NCBI RefSeq assembly: GCF_000176015.1
Contig: NZ_ACYY01000006.1
Span: forward strand, 62,001-126,000
Direction: 5' to 3'
DNA: 64,000 nt
Origin: Rhodobacter ferrooxidans
GTDB taxonomy: Bacteria > Pseudomonadota > Alphaproteobacteria > Rhodobacterales > Rhodobacteraceae
Position numbers and translations under genes: made by a program. Each line of letters opens with the position of its first letter. Within the stretch, counting starts at the first letter, position 1. Below the pieces are notes generated by a model. It was not told the DNA's origin and ran no database searches. It was given only the letters and a program-made list of their open reading frames with translations. Shown here one piece after another: positions 16,681 through 26,233 of the stretch.

Positions 16681-17670
16681 ATGGCGGACGTGGATTTCGA
16701 CGAATTCGAAGACAGCTATGGCACGCCTGCAGCATCGCTGCGCGGGGCGCGCGGGCGCATGTTGACCACGGTGGCGGGCGGGCTGACCTCGCTGGCGCTG
16801 ATCCTGGGCCTGGGCTATTGGGGCTACAAGATCGCCGTGCGCGACGTGATGGGCGTGCCGGTGATCCGGGCGCTGGAAGGCCCGATGCGGGTGGCGCCGG
16901 AAAATCCGGGTGGGGCAGTGGCGGCGCATCAGGGGCTGGCGGTCAACGACATTGCCGCCGTGGGCACTGCCGCAGCCCCGGCCGAGCGGCTGGTGCTGGC
17001 GCCGCGCCCGGTGGAACTGTCCCTGGACGATGCGCCGGGTCTGGCTGAACAAGCGCCGGTCATGGTGGAAGCCGAACCGATGGGGCCGCCGTTGCCTTCG
17101 GCAACTCCGCTGGCGGTCGCCCCTGCGGCCGAGGCCTTCGGCCCGCCGATTGCCCCGGCTGCCGTGGAAACCGCCGCTCCCGCCGAGAACGCCCCCGCCG
17201 ACACTGCGCCTGCCGACAATGCCATCGTGCTGGCGCTGGCCGATGCGCTGGCCGCCGATCCACCGCCGCCGAACGCCGACCCCGAGACCGAGGCGGTTGT
17301 GCCGGGTGGCGTAGCGCGGTCGTTGCGGCCTTTGTCGCGCCCGGAAACGCTGGTGGCCACCGCCGCCACCACCTCGGCCAGCGTGTCGGTGACCGAGATC
17401 GACCCGGCGACGCTGGCGGTCGGCACGCGGCTGGTGCAACTCGGCGCCTATGACGACGTGGAAACCGCCCGCGCCGACTGGGACAAGCTGGCGCTGCAAT
17501 TCGGCGATCTGCTGGCGGGCAAGGGCCGGGTGGTGCAGGCGGCGCAAAGCGGCGGGCGCACCTTCTACCGGCTGCGCGCCCATGGCTTCGAGTCCGAAGA
17601 CGACGCCCGCCGGTTCTGCTCGGCCTTGCTGGCGGAAAACGCCGCCTGCATCCCGGTTGCGGTCAGATGA
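16681..17670 (+). CDS. SPOR-domain membrane protein
   Basis: A 329-residue single-span protein. A cytoplasmic acidic N-terminus precedes one membrane helix (about residues 27-48), then a long Ala/Pro/Glu-rich periplasmic linker (to about 245), then a C-terminal SPOR domain beginning LVQLGAYDDVETARADW. SPOR domains bind glycan strands lacking stem peptides at division sites. The ATG at 16681 starts MADVDFDEF. The stop overlaps the nagZ start as ATGA, and nagZ also acts on peptidoglycan. Confidence 0.85.
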   Translation: MADVDFDEFEDSYGTPAASLRGARGRMLTTVAGGLTSLALILGLGYWGYKIAVRDVMGVPVIRALEGPMRVAPENPGGAVAAHQGLAVNDIAAVGTAAAPAERLVLAPRPVELSLDDAPGLAEQAPVMVEAEPMGPPLPSATPLAVAPAAEAFGPPIAPAAVETAAPAENAPADTAPADNAIVLALADALAADPPPPNADPETEAVVPGGVARSLRPLSRPETLVATAATTSASVSVTEIDPATLAVGTRLVQLGAYDDVETARADWDKLALQFGDLLAGKGRVVQAAQSGGRTFYRLRAHGFESEDDARRFCSALLAENAACIPVAVR

Positions 17671-18701
17671 GCAGCGGCGGCGCCACCGTTCTGGGCTGCG
17701 CAGGCACCGCCCTGACCGCCGCGGAATCCGATTTCTTCCGTGACGCCGACCCCTTCGGCTTCATCCTGTTTGCCCGCAACGTCGAAACCCCCGAACAATT
17801 GCGCCGCCTGACGGGGGCCTTGCGTGCCGCCGTAGGGCGCGATGCGCCGGTGTTCGTCGATCAGGAGGGCGGGCGGGTGCAGCGGCTGCGCGCCCCCCAT
17901 TGGCGCGAATGGCTGCCGCCGATGGACGCCGTGGCGCAGACCATCGCAGCTGCACCGGCGGGGCAGGGGCTGACCGCTGCCGCAAGGATGCTTTGGCTGC
18001 GCTACCGGCTGATTGCCGCCGAACTGCGCAGCGTCGGCATCGACGGCAACTGCGCCCCCTGCGCCGATGTGCTGACCCCCGACACCCACCCTTTTCTGAA
18101 AAACCGCTGCTATTCCGACGATCCGCGCATTGTGGCGCTGCTTTCGCGGGCGGTGGCCGAGGCGCATCTGGCCGGTGGCGTGCTGCCGGTGGTGAAACAC
18201 CTGCCGGGGCATGGCCGCGCCGTGGCCGACAGCCATCTGGACCTGCCGCGGGTGACGGTGGACGCCGAAACCCTGGAATCCAGCGATTTCGCCGCCTTCC
18301 GGCCCCTGCGCGACCTGCCGCTGGCGATGACGGCGCATATCGTGTTCACCGCTTACGACGACCAGCCCGCCACCTGTTCCGCGCCGATGATCAAGGTGAT
18401 CCGCGACAACATCGGCTTTGCCGGGCTGCTGCTGACCGACGATCTGAACATGCAGGCGCTGCCTGGCACGCTGGCCGAGAAAACCACCCGAAGCCTCGCC
18501 GCCGGTTGCGATATCGCGCTGCATTGCAAGGGCGATCTGGCGGAAATGCAGCAGGTGGTGGCGGCGGCGGGATCCATGGGACCGGCGACCCAGGCCCGCG
18601 CCCAAGCCGCCATCGCTGCCCGCCACGCCCCCGACCCGGTGGATATCGCCGCCCTCGAGGCCGAACACGCGGCCCTTCTGAACGGGCAGGGCGATGGCTG
18701 A
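17667..18701 (+). CDS. nagZ: beta-N-acetylhexosaminidase (GH3, NagZ)
   Basis: NagZ removes GlcNAc from anhydromuropeptides during cytoplasmic cell-wall recycling. The GH3 signature is complete: VDQEGGRVQRL (residues 64-74) and KHLPGHG at 177-183, whose His182 belongs to the catalytic His/Asp loop (HGRAVADSHLDLP). Length is 344 residues. It overlaps the SPOR gene upstream by 4 bases and scpA downstream by 8 bases, forming a tightly coupled operon. Confidence 0.95.
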   Translation: MSSGGATVLGCAGTALTAAESDFFRDADPFGFILFARNVETPEQLRRLTGALRAAVGRDAPVFVDQEGGRVQRLRAPHWREWLPPMDAVAQTIAAAPAGQGLTAAARMLWLRYRLIAAELRSVGIDGNCAPCADVLTPDTHPFLKNRCYSDDPRIVALLSRAVAEAHLAGGVLPVVKHLPGHGRAVADSHLDLPRVTVDAETLESSDFAAFRPLRDLPLAMTAHIVFTAYDDQPATCSAPMIKVIRDNIGFAGLLLTDDLNMQALPGTLAEKTTRSLAAGCDIALHCKGDLAEMQQVVAAAGSMGPATQARAQAAIAARHAPDPVDIAALEAEHAALLNGQGDG

Positions 18702-19482
18702 CGACTGGGATCAACCCACCACCAGTGTCGCCGACCGGCTGGAGGCCGAGGCGCTGATCGTCGATGTCGATGGCTTCGAAGGGCCGCTCGACCTGCTGTT
18801 GATGCTGTCGCGCACCCAGAAGGTCGATCTGCGCCGCATCTCGGTGTTGCAACTGGCCGAGCAATATCTGGGCTTTGTCGAGCGCGCCAAGGCGCTGCGG
18901 CTGGAACTGGCCGCCGATTATCTGGTGATGGCGGCCTGGCTGGCCTACCTCAAATCCCGGCTGCTGCTGCCGCCCGACCCCAGCGACGATGGCCCCTCGG
19001 CGGAGGATATGGCCGCGCATCTGGCCTTCCAGTTGGAACGGCTGGCCGCGATGCGCGAGGCTGCCGCCCGGCTGATGGCGCGCGACCAGTTGGGCCGCGA
19101 TTTCTTTGCCCGCGGCCTGCCCGAAGACGTGACCCGCCACCGCCACGTCAGCTATTCCGCCACGCTGATCGACCTGATGCGCGCCTATGCCCGCATCCGC
19201 ACCAAGGACGAGTTCCGCCCCTTCGTGATGGACCGCCACAACATCTACACCATGGAGCAGGCGCTGGAGCGGATGCGCGGGCTGATCGGCTATTCCGGCG
19301 GCTGGACCGATCTGCTGAGCTTCCTGCCCGAGGGCTGGGAGGTGCAGCCGCAGCGCCGCCGTTCCGCCACCGCAGCACACTTTGCCGCGATTCTGGAGAT
19401 GGCCAAGCGCGGCCAGCTTGACTTGCGCCAGGCCGATACCTTCGCCCCGATCCAGATCCGCAGGCGCGAGGCCGAGGCATGA
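18694..19482 (+). CDS. scpA: segregation and condensation protein A
   Basis: ScpA is the kleisin subunit of the Smc-ScpAB condensin. The N-terminal signature FEGPLDLLLMLSRTQKVDLRRISVLQLAEQYL-type sequence (from about residue 30) is plain, followed by AADYLVMAAWLAYLKSRLLLP. The C-terminal winged helix ends near residue 255. Length is 262 residues. It overlaps nagZ by 8 bases and scpB by 4 bases. Confidence 0.95.
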   Translation: MADDWDQPTTSVADRLEAEALIVDVDGFEGPLDLLLMLSRTQKVDLRRISVLQLAEQYLGFVERAKALRLELAADYLVMAAWLAYLKSRLLLPPDPSDDGPSAEDMAAHLAFQLERLAAMREAAARLMARDQLGRDFFARGLPEDVTRHRHVSYSATLIDLMRAYARIRTKDEFRPFVMDRHNIYTMEQALERMRGLIGYSGGWTDLLSFLPEGWEVQPQRRRSATAAHFAAILEMAKRGQLDLRQADTFAPIQIRRREAEA

Positions 19483-20132
19483 GCGACACCGACTTTGAAC
19501 CCATAGAGAAAAGCCTGTTCGAGGCGCCGGTGATGGCCGAACAGGAACGCATGGTCGAGGCGATCCTGTTTGCCAGCGCCGAGCCGGTAACGCTGGCCGA
19601 ACTGACCGCCCGGATGCCGCATGGCTGCGACCCGGCCGAGGCGCTGGTGACGCTGCGCCGCCGCTATGACGGGCGCGGCGTGACGTTGCTGCGGGTGGGC
19701 GACGCCTATGCCTTCCGCACCGCCCCCGACCTTGGCCACCTGATGCGCAAGGAACAGACCGAGACCCGCAAGCTTTCCCGTGCCGCCATCGAAACCCTTG
19801 CCATCGTCGCCTATCACCAGCCGGTGACGCGGGCGGAGATTGAGGAAATCCGGGGGGTTGCGGTGTCGCGCGGCACGGTGGACCAGCTTTTGGAGCTGGA
19901 CTGGATCCGCTTTGGCCGCCGCCGCATGACGCCGGGGCGGCCGGTGACGTTCGTGGTCACCGAGCATTTCCTGGACCATTTCGGCCTGGAATCCGCCCGC
20001 GATCTGCCGGGGCTGAAAGACCTGCGGGCGGCGGGGCTGCTGGACAATCGTCCGCTGCCGGGAGTGCCGGGACAGGCGGGCGACGGCGACGACGAGCCGG
20101 TGACCGGCCAAAGCGAACTTTTCGAGGATTGA
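19479..20132 (+). CDS. scpB: segregation and condensation protein B
   Basis: ScpB dimers bind the ScpA kleisin in the condensin complex. The sequence shows two winged-helix domains: the first with VEAILFASAEPVTLAEL, the second with LSRAAIETLAIVAYHQPVTRAEIEEIRGVAVSRGTV-type sequence near residues 107-145. Length is 217 residues. The start overlaps the scpA stop as ATGA. Confidence 0.95.
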   Translation: MSDTDFEPIEKSLFEAPVMAEQERMVEAILFASAEPVTLAELTARMPHGCDPAEALVTLRRRYDGRGVTLLRVGDAYAFRTAPDLGHLMRKEQTETRKLSRAAIETLAIVAYHQPVTRAEIEEIRGVAVSRGTVDQLLELDWIRFGRRRMTPGRPVTFVVTEHFLDHFGLESARDLPGLKDLRAAGLLDNRPLPGVPGQAGDGDDEPVTGQSELFED

Positions 20133-20135
20133 GCC

Positions 20136-20348
20136 ATGGACCTGAACCGACTGATCAACATGATCCTGAACATGGTGCTGCGCAAGCTGGTGAACCGCGG
20201 CGTCAATGCCGGCATCGACCATGTCGCCCGCCGCGGCAAACCTGCAGCGGAAATGACGCCCGAAGAACAGGATCAGGCCCGCAAGGCCCGGCAGTTGGCG
20301 CAACGTGCCCGGCAGGCGGCGAAGATCACCGGGCGGCTGGGGCGCTAG
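20136..20348 (+). CDS. 70-aa basic helical protein after scpB
   Basis: It starts 3 bases after the scpB stop, with GAGCC in between, so it shares that operon. The product is Arg/Lys/Gln/Ala rich and mostly helical (ILNMVLRKLVNRGVNAGIDHVARRG, then a QARKARQLAQRARQAAK helix). No membrane segment or known motif is apparent. The next gene is convergent and ends 10 bases away. The function is unknown. Confidence 0.68.
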   Translation: MDLNRLINMILNMVLRKLVNRGVNAGIDHVARRGKPAAEMTPEEQDQARKARQLAQRARQAAKITGRLGR

Positions 20349-20358
20349 TGGTGCGGGT

Positions 20359-21441
20359 TCAGACTGGGCGGAAGTGCTTGGAAAGCTTCAGCCCCTGGCC
20401 CTGATAGTTCGAGGCGATGCCAGCGCCATACAGCGTCTCGGGACGGGCCGCCATCCGTTCATAGACCAGCCGCCCCACCACCTGGCCATGCTCCAGCACG
20501 AAGGGGGCCTCGTGGCAGCGCACCTCCAGCACGCCGCGTGACCCCGCGCCGCCCGCCGCCGAATAGCCGAAACCGGGGTCGAAGAAACCGGCGTAATGCA
20601 CGCGGAATTCACCGACCATCGCCAGATAGGGCGCCATTTCGGCGGCATAGTCGGGCGGGATCGTCACCGCCTCCTGGCTGACCAGAATGTAGAACGCGCC
20701 GGGGTCGAGGATGATGCGGGCCTCATGCGTGCGCACCTCCTCCCAGAACTCCGGCGCGGGGTAATGGCCGATACGATCGAGATCAATCACCCCGGTATGC
20801 GGCTTGGCGCGGTAGCCGACCAGATCGCCCTTGGCCGGGCGCAGATCGACCGAAAAGCCCAAGCCGCCCGAGATCAGCGCCTCGCCCGACACCAGCCGTT
20901 CGCGGGCGTGCAGGGCGGCAAGGTCTGCATCCGACAGCACCGCCTGACCCCGGCGAAACCGGATCTGGTTCAGCCGCATCCCCGGCCGCACCAGCACCGA
21001 AAAGCTGCGCGGGCAAACCTCGGCCCACAAGGGCCCGGTGTAACCTTCTGGAATTCTGTCGAATTCCACCCCACCATCAGTGATCGCCCGGGTCAGCAAG
21101 TCCAGCCGCCCGGTCGAGGATTTGGCATTGGCCACGGCGGTGATGCCCGCAGGCAGCGCCAGCGATTCCATCAGCGGAATCACATAGACGCAGCCTTTTT
21201 CCAGCACCGCACCGGCGGTCAGGTCCATCCGGTGCATCTCGAATTCTGCAATCCGGCTGGCGACGCTGCGCCCCGCACCCGCCAGAAACGACGCCCGCAC
21301 CCGATAGGCCACGTTGCCCAGCCGCAGGTCCAGACTGGCGGGCTGCACCTGATCGGGCAGCACCGCCGGGCTTGCGGCAATCGCGCCGCTGGCGATCAGC
21401 CCGCGCAGGGCTTGCTGCGGCAGCACGCCGGTATCGGTCAT
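20359..21441 (-). CDS. dcd: 2'-deoxycytidine 5'-triphosphate deaminase, double-length alphaproteobacterial type
   Basis: This enzyme converts dCTP to dUTP for thymidylate synthesis. It has the dUTPase/Dcd fold twice: the first half holds NAKSSTGRLDLLTRAITDGGVEFD with the conserved SSTGR and the second has IILDPGAFYILVSQEAVTIP and VHYAGFFDPGFG. At 360 residues it is about twice the length of E. coli Dcd (about 190), as in the alphaproteobacterial form. The start ATG is at 21441, at the MTDTGVLP codons; the frame runs further upstream through the tRNA gene but this is not coding. Confidence 0.9.
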   Translation of the reverse strand: MTDTGVLPQQALRGLIASGAIAASPAVLPDQVQPASLDLRLGNVAYRVRASFLAGAGRSVASRIAEFEMHRMDLTAGAVLEKGCVYVIPLMESLALPAGITAVANAKSSTGRLDLLTRAITDGGVEFDRIPEGYTGPLWAEVCPRSFSVLVRPGMRLNQIRFRRGQAVLSDADLAALHARERLVSGEALISGGLGFSVDLRPAKGDLVGYRAKPHTGVIDLDRIGHYPAPEFWEEVRTHEARIILDPGAFYILVSQEAVTIPPDYAAEMAPYLAMVGEFRVHYAGFFDPGFGYSAAGGAGSRGVLEVRCHEAPFVLEHGQVVGRLVYERMAARPETLYGAGIASNYQGQGLKLSKHFRPV

Positions 21442-21508
21442 CCTGTGGCCCCCCTGACGAAAACGAGACCGCCCGCGCGGCCTTGCGACCGGCGGGCGGT
21501 TTCGGTGT

Positions 21509-21586
21509 TGGTCGGGCCGGAGAGATTTGAACTCTCGACCTTCCGCCCCCCAGACGGACGCGCTAACCAGGCTGCGCCACGGCCCG
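21509..21586 (-). tRNA. tRNA-Pro (anticodon GGG)
   Basis: A complete 78-base cloverleaf is readable on the minus strand. The acceptor stem CGGGCCG pairs with CGGCCCG, the D-stem is GCGC/GCGC, and the anticodon stem TCCGT/GCGGA encloses the loop CTGGGGG, giving anticodon GGG (reads CCC and CCU). The T-arm is GAGAG TTCAAAT CTCTC. The 3' CCA is encoded at 21509-21511. Confidence 0.95.
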
Positions 21587-21649
21587 ACACGCGGGATACA
21601 TACCAATATTCCGGGCCGGGGCAAGCAGGAAAGCACATGGGCTTGTGGC

Positions 21650-22537
21650 TCAATTCCGCGGGCTGCGGGCGGCCTGCACCATGGCATCGCGCAACGCCAC
21701 CAGCCGCGCCTGCAATGGCAACAGCGCGTCCAGCCGGTTGGCCAGCGCGCCATGCGGCAGGCGGCGCAGCACGGCGGGCAACCAGACGCTTTCCGCCTCG
21801 GCCACAGCGGGGGCAGGGGGCGGGGCAGGTTCGGGCGGCGAATCAGCGGTGTCGGGCAAGGGAGGCGGCGCGAACAGATCGGTCTGCGCCCAACGGCTTA
21901 CGTCGGGGGCAGGCTCGTCGGGCAGATGCGCCGCGGCAGCGCGCCAGGCCTCGACCATTTCCGGCGCGAACTGCTCGGCGGTGACACCATCGAACACCAG
22001 ATCGTCTTCCTCGGTCTGGTCGTCGTCGGTGTCATCCTCGGCGGCAGGGTCATCGCCCCAGGGGGCCGGACCTTCGCCGGGCCAGACCGCCGCATCATCC
22101 GCCATGGCCTCGGCCAGAGTGGCAGACAGTTCTTGCGGCTCGGGTATCGGTTCCGCAGGCGCCGGAGCCGCCGCCTGGGCGCTCCAGGCCGCCATCGACA
22201 CCACCTCGGCCAGCGGCGCCGGGGCTTCGGCGTGATCGACGAAGCTGGCTTCGGGGGTCGGGGTGGTATCCTCGGCCAGGCCCGCCACATGACGAACCCC
22301 TTGTTCGCGCAGGATTTTCTGCACGCCGCGGATGGTCAGCCCCTCGTCATGCAGCAGCCGCTTGATCCCGGAAAGCAGCGCCACATCGACCGGGCGGTAA
22401 TACCGCCGCCCGCCCGCGCGCTTCACCGGCTTGATCTGCGGAAACCGGCTTTCCCAGAACCGCAGCACATGCGCCGGGGTCTCCAGATGGTCAGCGACCT
22501 CGCTGATGGTGCGGAAGGCGTCGCTCGACTTTTCCAT
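21650..22537 (-). CDS. MerR-type transcriptional regulator with long acidic tail
   Basis: Residues about 8-80 form a MerR-type DNA-binding domain ([27 protein letters not shown], then [23 protein letters not shown]). The remaining ~200 residues are acidic, Ala/Pro/Asp/Glu-rich and look disordered until a short C-terminal helix ([27 protein letters not shown]). There are no metal-binding Cys residues, so it is not a classical metal sensor. I recall this gene next to ihfA and fabH in Rhodobacterales. The length of 295 residues is due to the tail. Confidence 0.85.
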   Translation of the reverse strand: MEKSSDAFRTISEVADHLETPAHVLRFWESRFPQIKPVKRAGGRRYYRPVDVALLSGIKRLLHDEGLTIRGVQKILREQGVRHVAGLAEDTTPTPEASFVDHAEAPAPLAEVVSMAAWSAQAAAPAPAEPIPEPQELSATLAEAMADDAAVWPGEGPAPWGDDPAAEDDTDDDQTEEDDLVFDGVTAEQFAPEMVEAWRAAAAHLPDEPAPDVSRWAQTDLFAPPPLPDTADSPPEPAPPPAPAVAEAESVWLPAVLRRLPHGALANRLDALLPLQARLVALRDAMVQAARSPRN

Positions 22538-22552
22538 CCGCGCCGCCTCCGA

Positions 22553-22855
22553 TCAGCGTTTCTTGCCTGCGGCGACGCGATCCTTCATCAGATGCGAGGG
22601 CCGGAAGGTCATCACCCGGCGCGGGCTGATCGGCACTTCGTCGCCGGTCTTGGGGTTGCGGCCGACGCGCGCCGACTTGTCGCGCACCGAAAACGTGCCG
22701 AAGGACGAGATTTTCACCGTCTCGCCACCCACCAGCGCGTCGGACATGTGCTGCAACACCGCCTCGACCAGTTGCGCGGAATCGTTGCGCGACAGGCCGA
22801 CCTCGCGGAACACCGCCTCGCTCAGATCCATCCGCGTCAGAGTCTTCTCACTCAT
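22553..22855 (-). CDS. ihfA: integration host factor subunit alpha
   Basis: IHF-alpha pairs with IHF-beta to bend DNA in nucleoid, replication and promoter contexts. The 100-residue product has the HU/IHF fold with the [22 protein letters not shown] arm and the conserved [14 protein letters not shown]-intercalating Pro. The ATG at 22855 follows an AGGGATACC site. It lies between fabH and the MerR-type gene in the same direction. Confidence 0.95.
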   Translation of the reverse strand: MSEKTLTRMDLSEAVFREVGLSRNDSAQLVEAVLQHMSDALVGGETVKISSFGTFSVRDKSARVGRNPKTGDEVPISPRRVMTFRPSHLMKDRVAAGKKR

Positions 22856-22970
22856 GGTATCCCTCCCGGCTTTTCGGCCAAGATGAGCGGTTTGAATTTC
22901 CGAGTCAATATCAACAACTTGGCGGGGGTTGTTTCATCGGCGGAAAGCGCCGCCAAGCTACCAGCGCAAC

Positions 22971-23942
22971 CTACCAGCGCAGCACCACGGCGCCCCAGGT
23001 CAAGCCGCCACCGATGGCTTCGGTCACGATCAAGTCGCCTTGCTTGATCTGGCCACGGTCGCGGCCCACCGACAGCGCCAGCGGAATCGAGGCCGCCGAG
23101 GTGTTGCCATGGTCCTGCACCGTCACCACCACCCGCTCCATCGGCACCTGCATCCGCTGGGCGGTGGCGGAAATGATCCGCAGATTGGCCTGATGCGGCA
23201 CGATCCAGTCCACATCGGCGCTGCCAAGGCCGGCCTTTTCAAGCGCGGTATGGGCGGTTTGTGCCAGCTTTTCAACGGCATGGCGGAAAATTTCGCGGCC
23301 CTGCATCCGCAGCTTGCCAGTCACCCCGGTCGAGGTGCCGCCATCGACGTAAAGCAGATCCTTGAACCGCCCGTCCGAGTTCAGGTCGGTCGCAAGGATG
23401 CCGCGATCCGCCGAAGTGCCTTCGCTTTCAACGGCTTCCAGCAGCAAGGCCCCGGCGCCATCGCCAAACAGCACGCAGGTGCCGCGGTCGGTCCAGTCCA
23501 TCAACCGGCTGAAGGTCTCGGCGCCGATCACCATCACCCGCTTGGCCTGACCTGAAATGATCAGCGCATTGGCATTGGCCAGCGCGAAGATGAACCCGGC
23601 GCAGACCGCCTGCACGTCAAAGGCAAAGCCGCGGGTCATGCCGATGCGGGCCTGTACCATGGTGGCCGCCGAAGGAAAGGTCAGATCGGCGGTCGAGGTG
23701 GCCAGAATGATGGCATCCAGATCATTGGCCTGCCAGCCGGCATCGGCCAGCGCCGCCTCGGCCGCCCTTGCGCCAAGGTCCGAAGTGGTCTGGCCCGCGG
23801 CGGCAATGCAGCGCCGCTCGATCCCCGAGCGCGAAACGATCCATTCATCGCTGGTATCGACGGTCTGGGCCAGTTCGGCGTTCGAGACCACCCGTTCCGG
23901 CAGATAATGCCCGACACCCCGGACCACGGCGCGAATTGTCAT
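22971..23942 (-). CDS. fabH: beta-ketoacyl-ACP synthase III
   Basis: FabH condenses acetyl-CoA with malonyl-ACP to start fatty acid synthesis. The Cys-His-Asn triad is complete: Cys114 in AVCAGF, His250 in PHQANLRI and Asn280 in DHGNTSAASI. Length is 323 residues. The start overlaps the plsX stop as ATGA. Initiation of ordinary fatty acid synthesis here is separate from the modular synthase at 39-48 kb. Confidence 0.97.
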   Translation of the reverse strand: MTIRAVVRGVGHYLPERVVSNAELAQTVDTSDEWIVSRSGIERRCIAAAGQTTSDLGARAAEAALADAGWQANDLDAIILATSTADLTFPSAATMVQARIGMTRGFAFDVQAVCAGFIFALANANALIISGQAKRVMVIGAETFSRLMDWTDRGTCVLFGDGAGALLLEAVESEGTSADRGILATDLNSDGRFKDLLYVDGGTSTGVTGKLRMQGREIFRHAVEKLAQTAHTALEKAGLGSADVDWIVPHQANLRIISATAQRMQVPMERVVVTVQDHGNTSAASIPLALSVGRDRGQIKQGDLIVTEAIGGGLTWGAVVLRW

Positions 23943-25060
23943 GAAGAAATACCGATGCCTGATATGTCGGGGCTTGCCCCTTCCGCGATGGCATCCTGCC
24001 CCGCCCGGCCAGCCGATGCAACCCGCGCCGCCAGCCGGTCCTGAAAGCCCGATTGTGCAAGCTGGATCGCCAGGCCGATGGCCGCCGCAATGCCGGTGGC
24101 GTCAGCACCGCCATGCGATTTCACCACGGTGCCGTTCAGCCCCAGAAACACCCCGCCATTCACCCGGCGCGGGTCGATCCGGCCCTGCAACCGCTTCAGC
24201 GTGGCCAGCGCGAACAGGGCCGCCAGTTTCGACAGCAGGGTGGCCTTGAACTCGATCTTCAGGAAATCCGAGATCAGCTTGGCGGTGCCTTCGCCGGTCT
24301 TGATGGCGACGTTGCCGGTGAATCCGTCGGTCACGATCACATCGACCCGGTCGGAGGGCATGTCGTTGCCCTCGACAAAGCCGATGAATTCATAGCCGCC
24401 CACACCGGCCGCGGCGGCAATCTGGTCATGCGCCAGCTTCAGCTCGGCATGGCCCTTGTGCTCCTCGGTGCCGACATTCAAGAGGCCGATCCGCGGCACC
24501 GCGAGGTTTAGGCCGTTGCGGGCATAGGCGGCGCCCATGGTGGCGAATTGCAGAAGGTCCGCGGCATCGGCCTTCACGTCGGCGCCGACATCCAGCATGA
24601 CGTTGAAGCCGCCGGGGTTGCGCGAGGGCCACAGCACCGCAATCGCCGGGCGGTTGACGCCGGGCACCTTGCGCAGCCGGATCATCGACACCGCCATCAG
24701 CGCCCCGGTATTGCCGCAGGACACCGCCGCCTTGGCCTCGCCGTTCTTCACCGAATCGATGCAGGACCACATCGAGGTGCCAGAGCCTGACCGCATCACC
24801 TGGCTGGGCTTGTCGTGCATGGTCACCACGCGGTCGGCGTGGCGGATCTCGCAGCGGCCTTGCAGGATGTCGTGACGGGCCACCAGCTTTGCCAGTTCGG
24901 CCTGATCGCCATGCAGGATGAAGGCCGCCGAAGGGGTGCGGGTGGCGGAATCGACCACGCCGGCAACAACCGCTGCCGGCCCGCGATCGCCGCCCATCGC
25001 GTCAACGGATATGACAATGCGCGGGGCACCCGTGGTCGGAAATGTGGTTCCGTTTGTCAT
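23939..25060 (-). CDS. plsX: phosphate acyltransferase PlsX
   Basis: PlsX makes acyl-phosphate from acyl-ACP, the first step of the PlsX/PlsY phospholipid route. The sequence has VISVDAMGGDRGP near the N-terminus, MHDKPSQVMRSG, the conserved SCGNTGALM loop and NGGVFLGLNGTVVKSHG near residue 320. Length is 373 residues from ATG 25060. An extension to 25144 is in frame but runs into the rpmF coding region. It is preceded by rpmF (25 bases) and overlaps fabH. Confidence 0.96.
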   Translation of the reverse strand: MTNGTTFPTTGAPRIVISVDAMGGDRGPAAVVAGVVDSATRTPSAAFILHGDQAELAKLVARHDILQGRCEIRHADRVVTMHDKPSQVMRSGSGTSMWSCIDSVKNGEAKAAVSCGNTGALMAVSMIRLRKVPGVNRPAIAVLWPSRNPGGFNVMLDVGADVKADAADLLQFATMGAAYARNGLNLAVPRIGLLNVGTEEHKGHAELKLAHDQIAAAAGVGGYEFIGFVEGNDMPSDRVDVIVTDGFTGNVAIKTGEGTAKLISDFLKIEFKATLLSKLAALFALATLKRLQGRIDPRRVNGGVFLGLNGTVVKSHGGADATGIAAAIGLAIQLAQSGFQDRLAARVASAGRAGQDAIAEGASPDISGIGISS

Positions 25061-25085
25061 CGGGGCCGCGCGGTCAGGGCGCGGC

Positions 25086-25292
25086 TTACGCCGCGTCCTC
25101 GTCCAGATCGGTGGCCGTGGCGGTGGCCACGACTTCGCGGGCATCGTAATGGCCGCAGGCGCCGCAAACGTGGTGCGGGCGTTTCAGCTCGCCACAGTTC
25201 GGGCATTCCGCCGGGTTGGATGCAACCAGAGCGTCATGCGCGCGGCGCATGTTGCGCTTGGATTTGGTGACTCGGTTCTGCGGGACAGCCAT
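25086..25292 (-). CDS. rpmF: 50S ribosomal protein L32
   Basis: The 68-residue protein begins [19 protein letters not shown], the L32 N-terminus, and keeps the zinc-binding pairs Cys30/Cys33 and Cys43/Cys46. Other bacteria have zinc-free L32 copies, so this is the Zn+ form. The start is the ATG at 25292. It heads the rpmF-plsX-fabH-ihfA gene string and lies 177 bases from yceD. Confidence 0.96.
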   Translation of the reverse strand: MAVPQNRVTKSKRNMRRAHDALVASNPAECPNCGELKRPHHVCGACGHYDAREVVATATATDLDEDAA

Positions 25293-25469
25293 GTCTCGAC
25301 CTCGGTTATTGAGGGGCAAGCCCCTGATTTAACGAATGGATCGAACATTTCCCCCAATGGGAAAAACGCAGCAACCCACGCTGTATGCGAGGCGCGGAAC
25401 ATACTGCGTTTCTGCCCGGGCGCAAGTGTTTTTCTGAACCCTGCGCAAGCCCCGGCAATCCGCCCGATC

Positions 25470-26063
25470 CTAGCCTTGTTGGTCGTCGTTATCGGGCTTG
25501 GTCAGTCGGGCCGCAAGCCCCGCCAACCCGGCGAAAGGTCGCAGGTCGGCGTCGCGCAATGGTTCGGTGCCGGGGGCTGCGAACACCTGACCCGCCACAT
25601 CCTCGGGCAGTTCGGCACCGGGCGCCCGCGGATAGAGCGGCAACGCGAGGGCCAGCGCCTCCAGCAGCACGGCGCCAAGGTCGATCACCTCGGGCAGCGG
25701 TTCGGCGCTGTCATCCTCGGGCATCTCGGCCTCGTCGGCGGCAGGCTCCACCCAGTCCGACAGATAGCGGCGCAGCACCGGCTCGTCGATTTTCGTGACC
25801 ACCGGGGCCAGAGTAATGCCGCAGGGCTGCTCGACCACCGCCACCAGCTGCGCCTCCAGTTCATAGTCGCGGCGGCCAAACGGGCGCAATTCGCCCTTCA
25901 GCCGCAGCTTGCGCAGCGCGGTTATCTCCAGCGCCGCGGCCAGCCGCGCCATCGTCGCCGCATCGGGCGCCAGATCGAACCGGGTGGGTTTGCGCGGTGC
26001 CAGGGCCGCCACCCGCAGCGGGTGCGAATAGGGCAGGTCGGGGTTGGGCGTTTTTGGCGGCAT
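25470..26063 (-). CDS. yceD: DUF177/YceD family protein
   Basis: A 197-residue acidic protein with the DUF177 organisation: an N-terminal LRVAALAPRKPTRFDL strand, the central LRKLRLKGELRP segment, CGITLAPVVTKIDEP, and an acidic linker ending VIDLGAVLLEALALALPLYPR. In many bacteria this gene is paired with rpmF and the protein is linked to 23S rRNA accumulation. The Cys pair normally found near the middle is reduced to one Cys here. The ATG at 26063 follows CAGGATAACC. The 177-base gap to rpmF probably holds the rpmF promoter. Confidence 0.88.
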   Translation of the reverse strand: MPPKTPNPDLPYSHPLRVAALAPRKPTRFDLAPDAATMARLAAALEITALRKLRLKGELRPFGRRDYELEAQLVAVVEQPCGITLAPVVTKIDEPVLRRYLSDWVEPAADEAEMPEDDSAEPLPEVIDLGAVLLEALALALPLYPRAPGAELPEDVAGQVFAAPGTEPLRDADLRPFAGLAGLAARLTKPDNDDQQG

Positions 26064-26233
26064 GGCGGTTATCCTGTGCTTGGCCGGACCAAGGTGGTGC
26101 AGCCGCAACCGGCCCGCGCGTTCCTTTCTTGAACCCGAGGCCGTCCTTCTGTAAGCCTTTCGCAGGTCGGAGACGCGGCTTTGGAGACGGGCCTTGGGAT
26201 AAGGGGCTTGGGCCAGCAAGGCAAGGGGGCGAA

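Noticed and set aside
14520-16682. 720-codon minus-strand ORF over argS and the holin gene
   Set aside because: Both covered genes have strong motif support, while the antisense product is His/Arg/Gln rich and has no recognisable domain.
22955-22992. 13-base direct duplication at the fabH 3' end (CTACCAGCGCA twice)
   Set aside because: A single short tandem duplication at a stop codon; there is no sign of a functional repeat array or attachment site.
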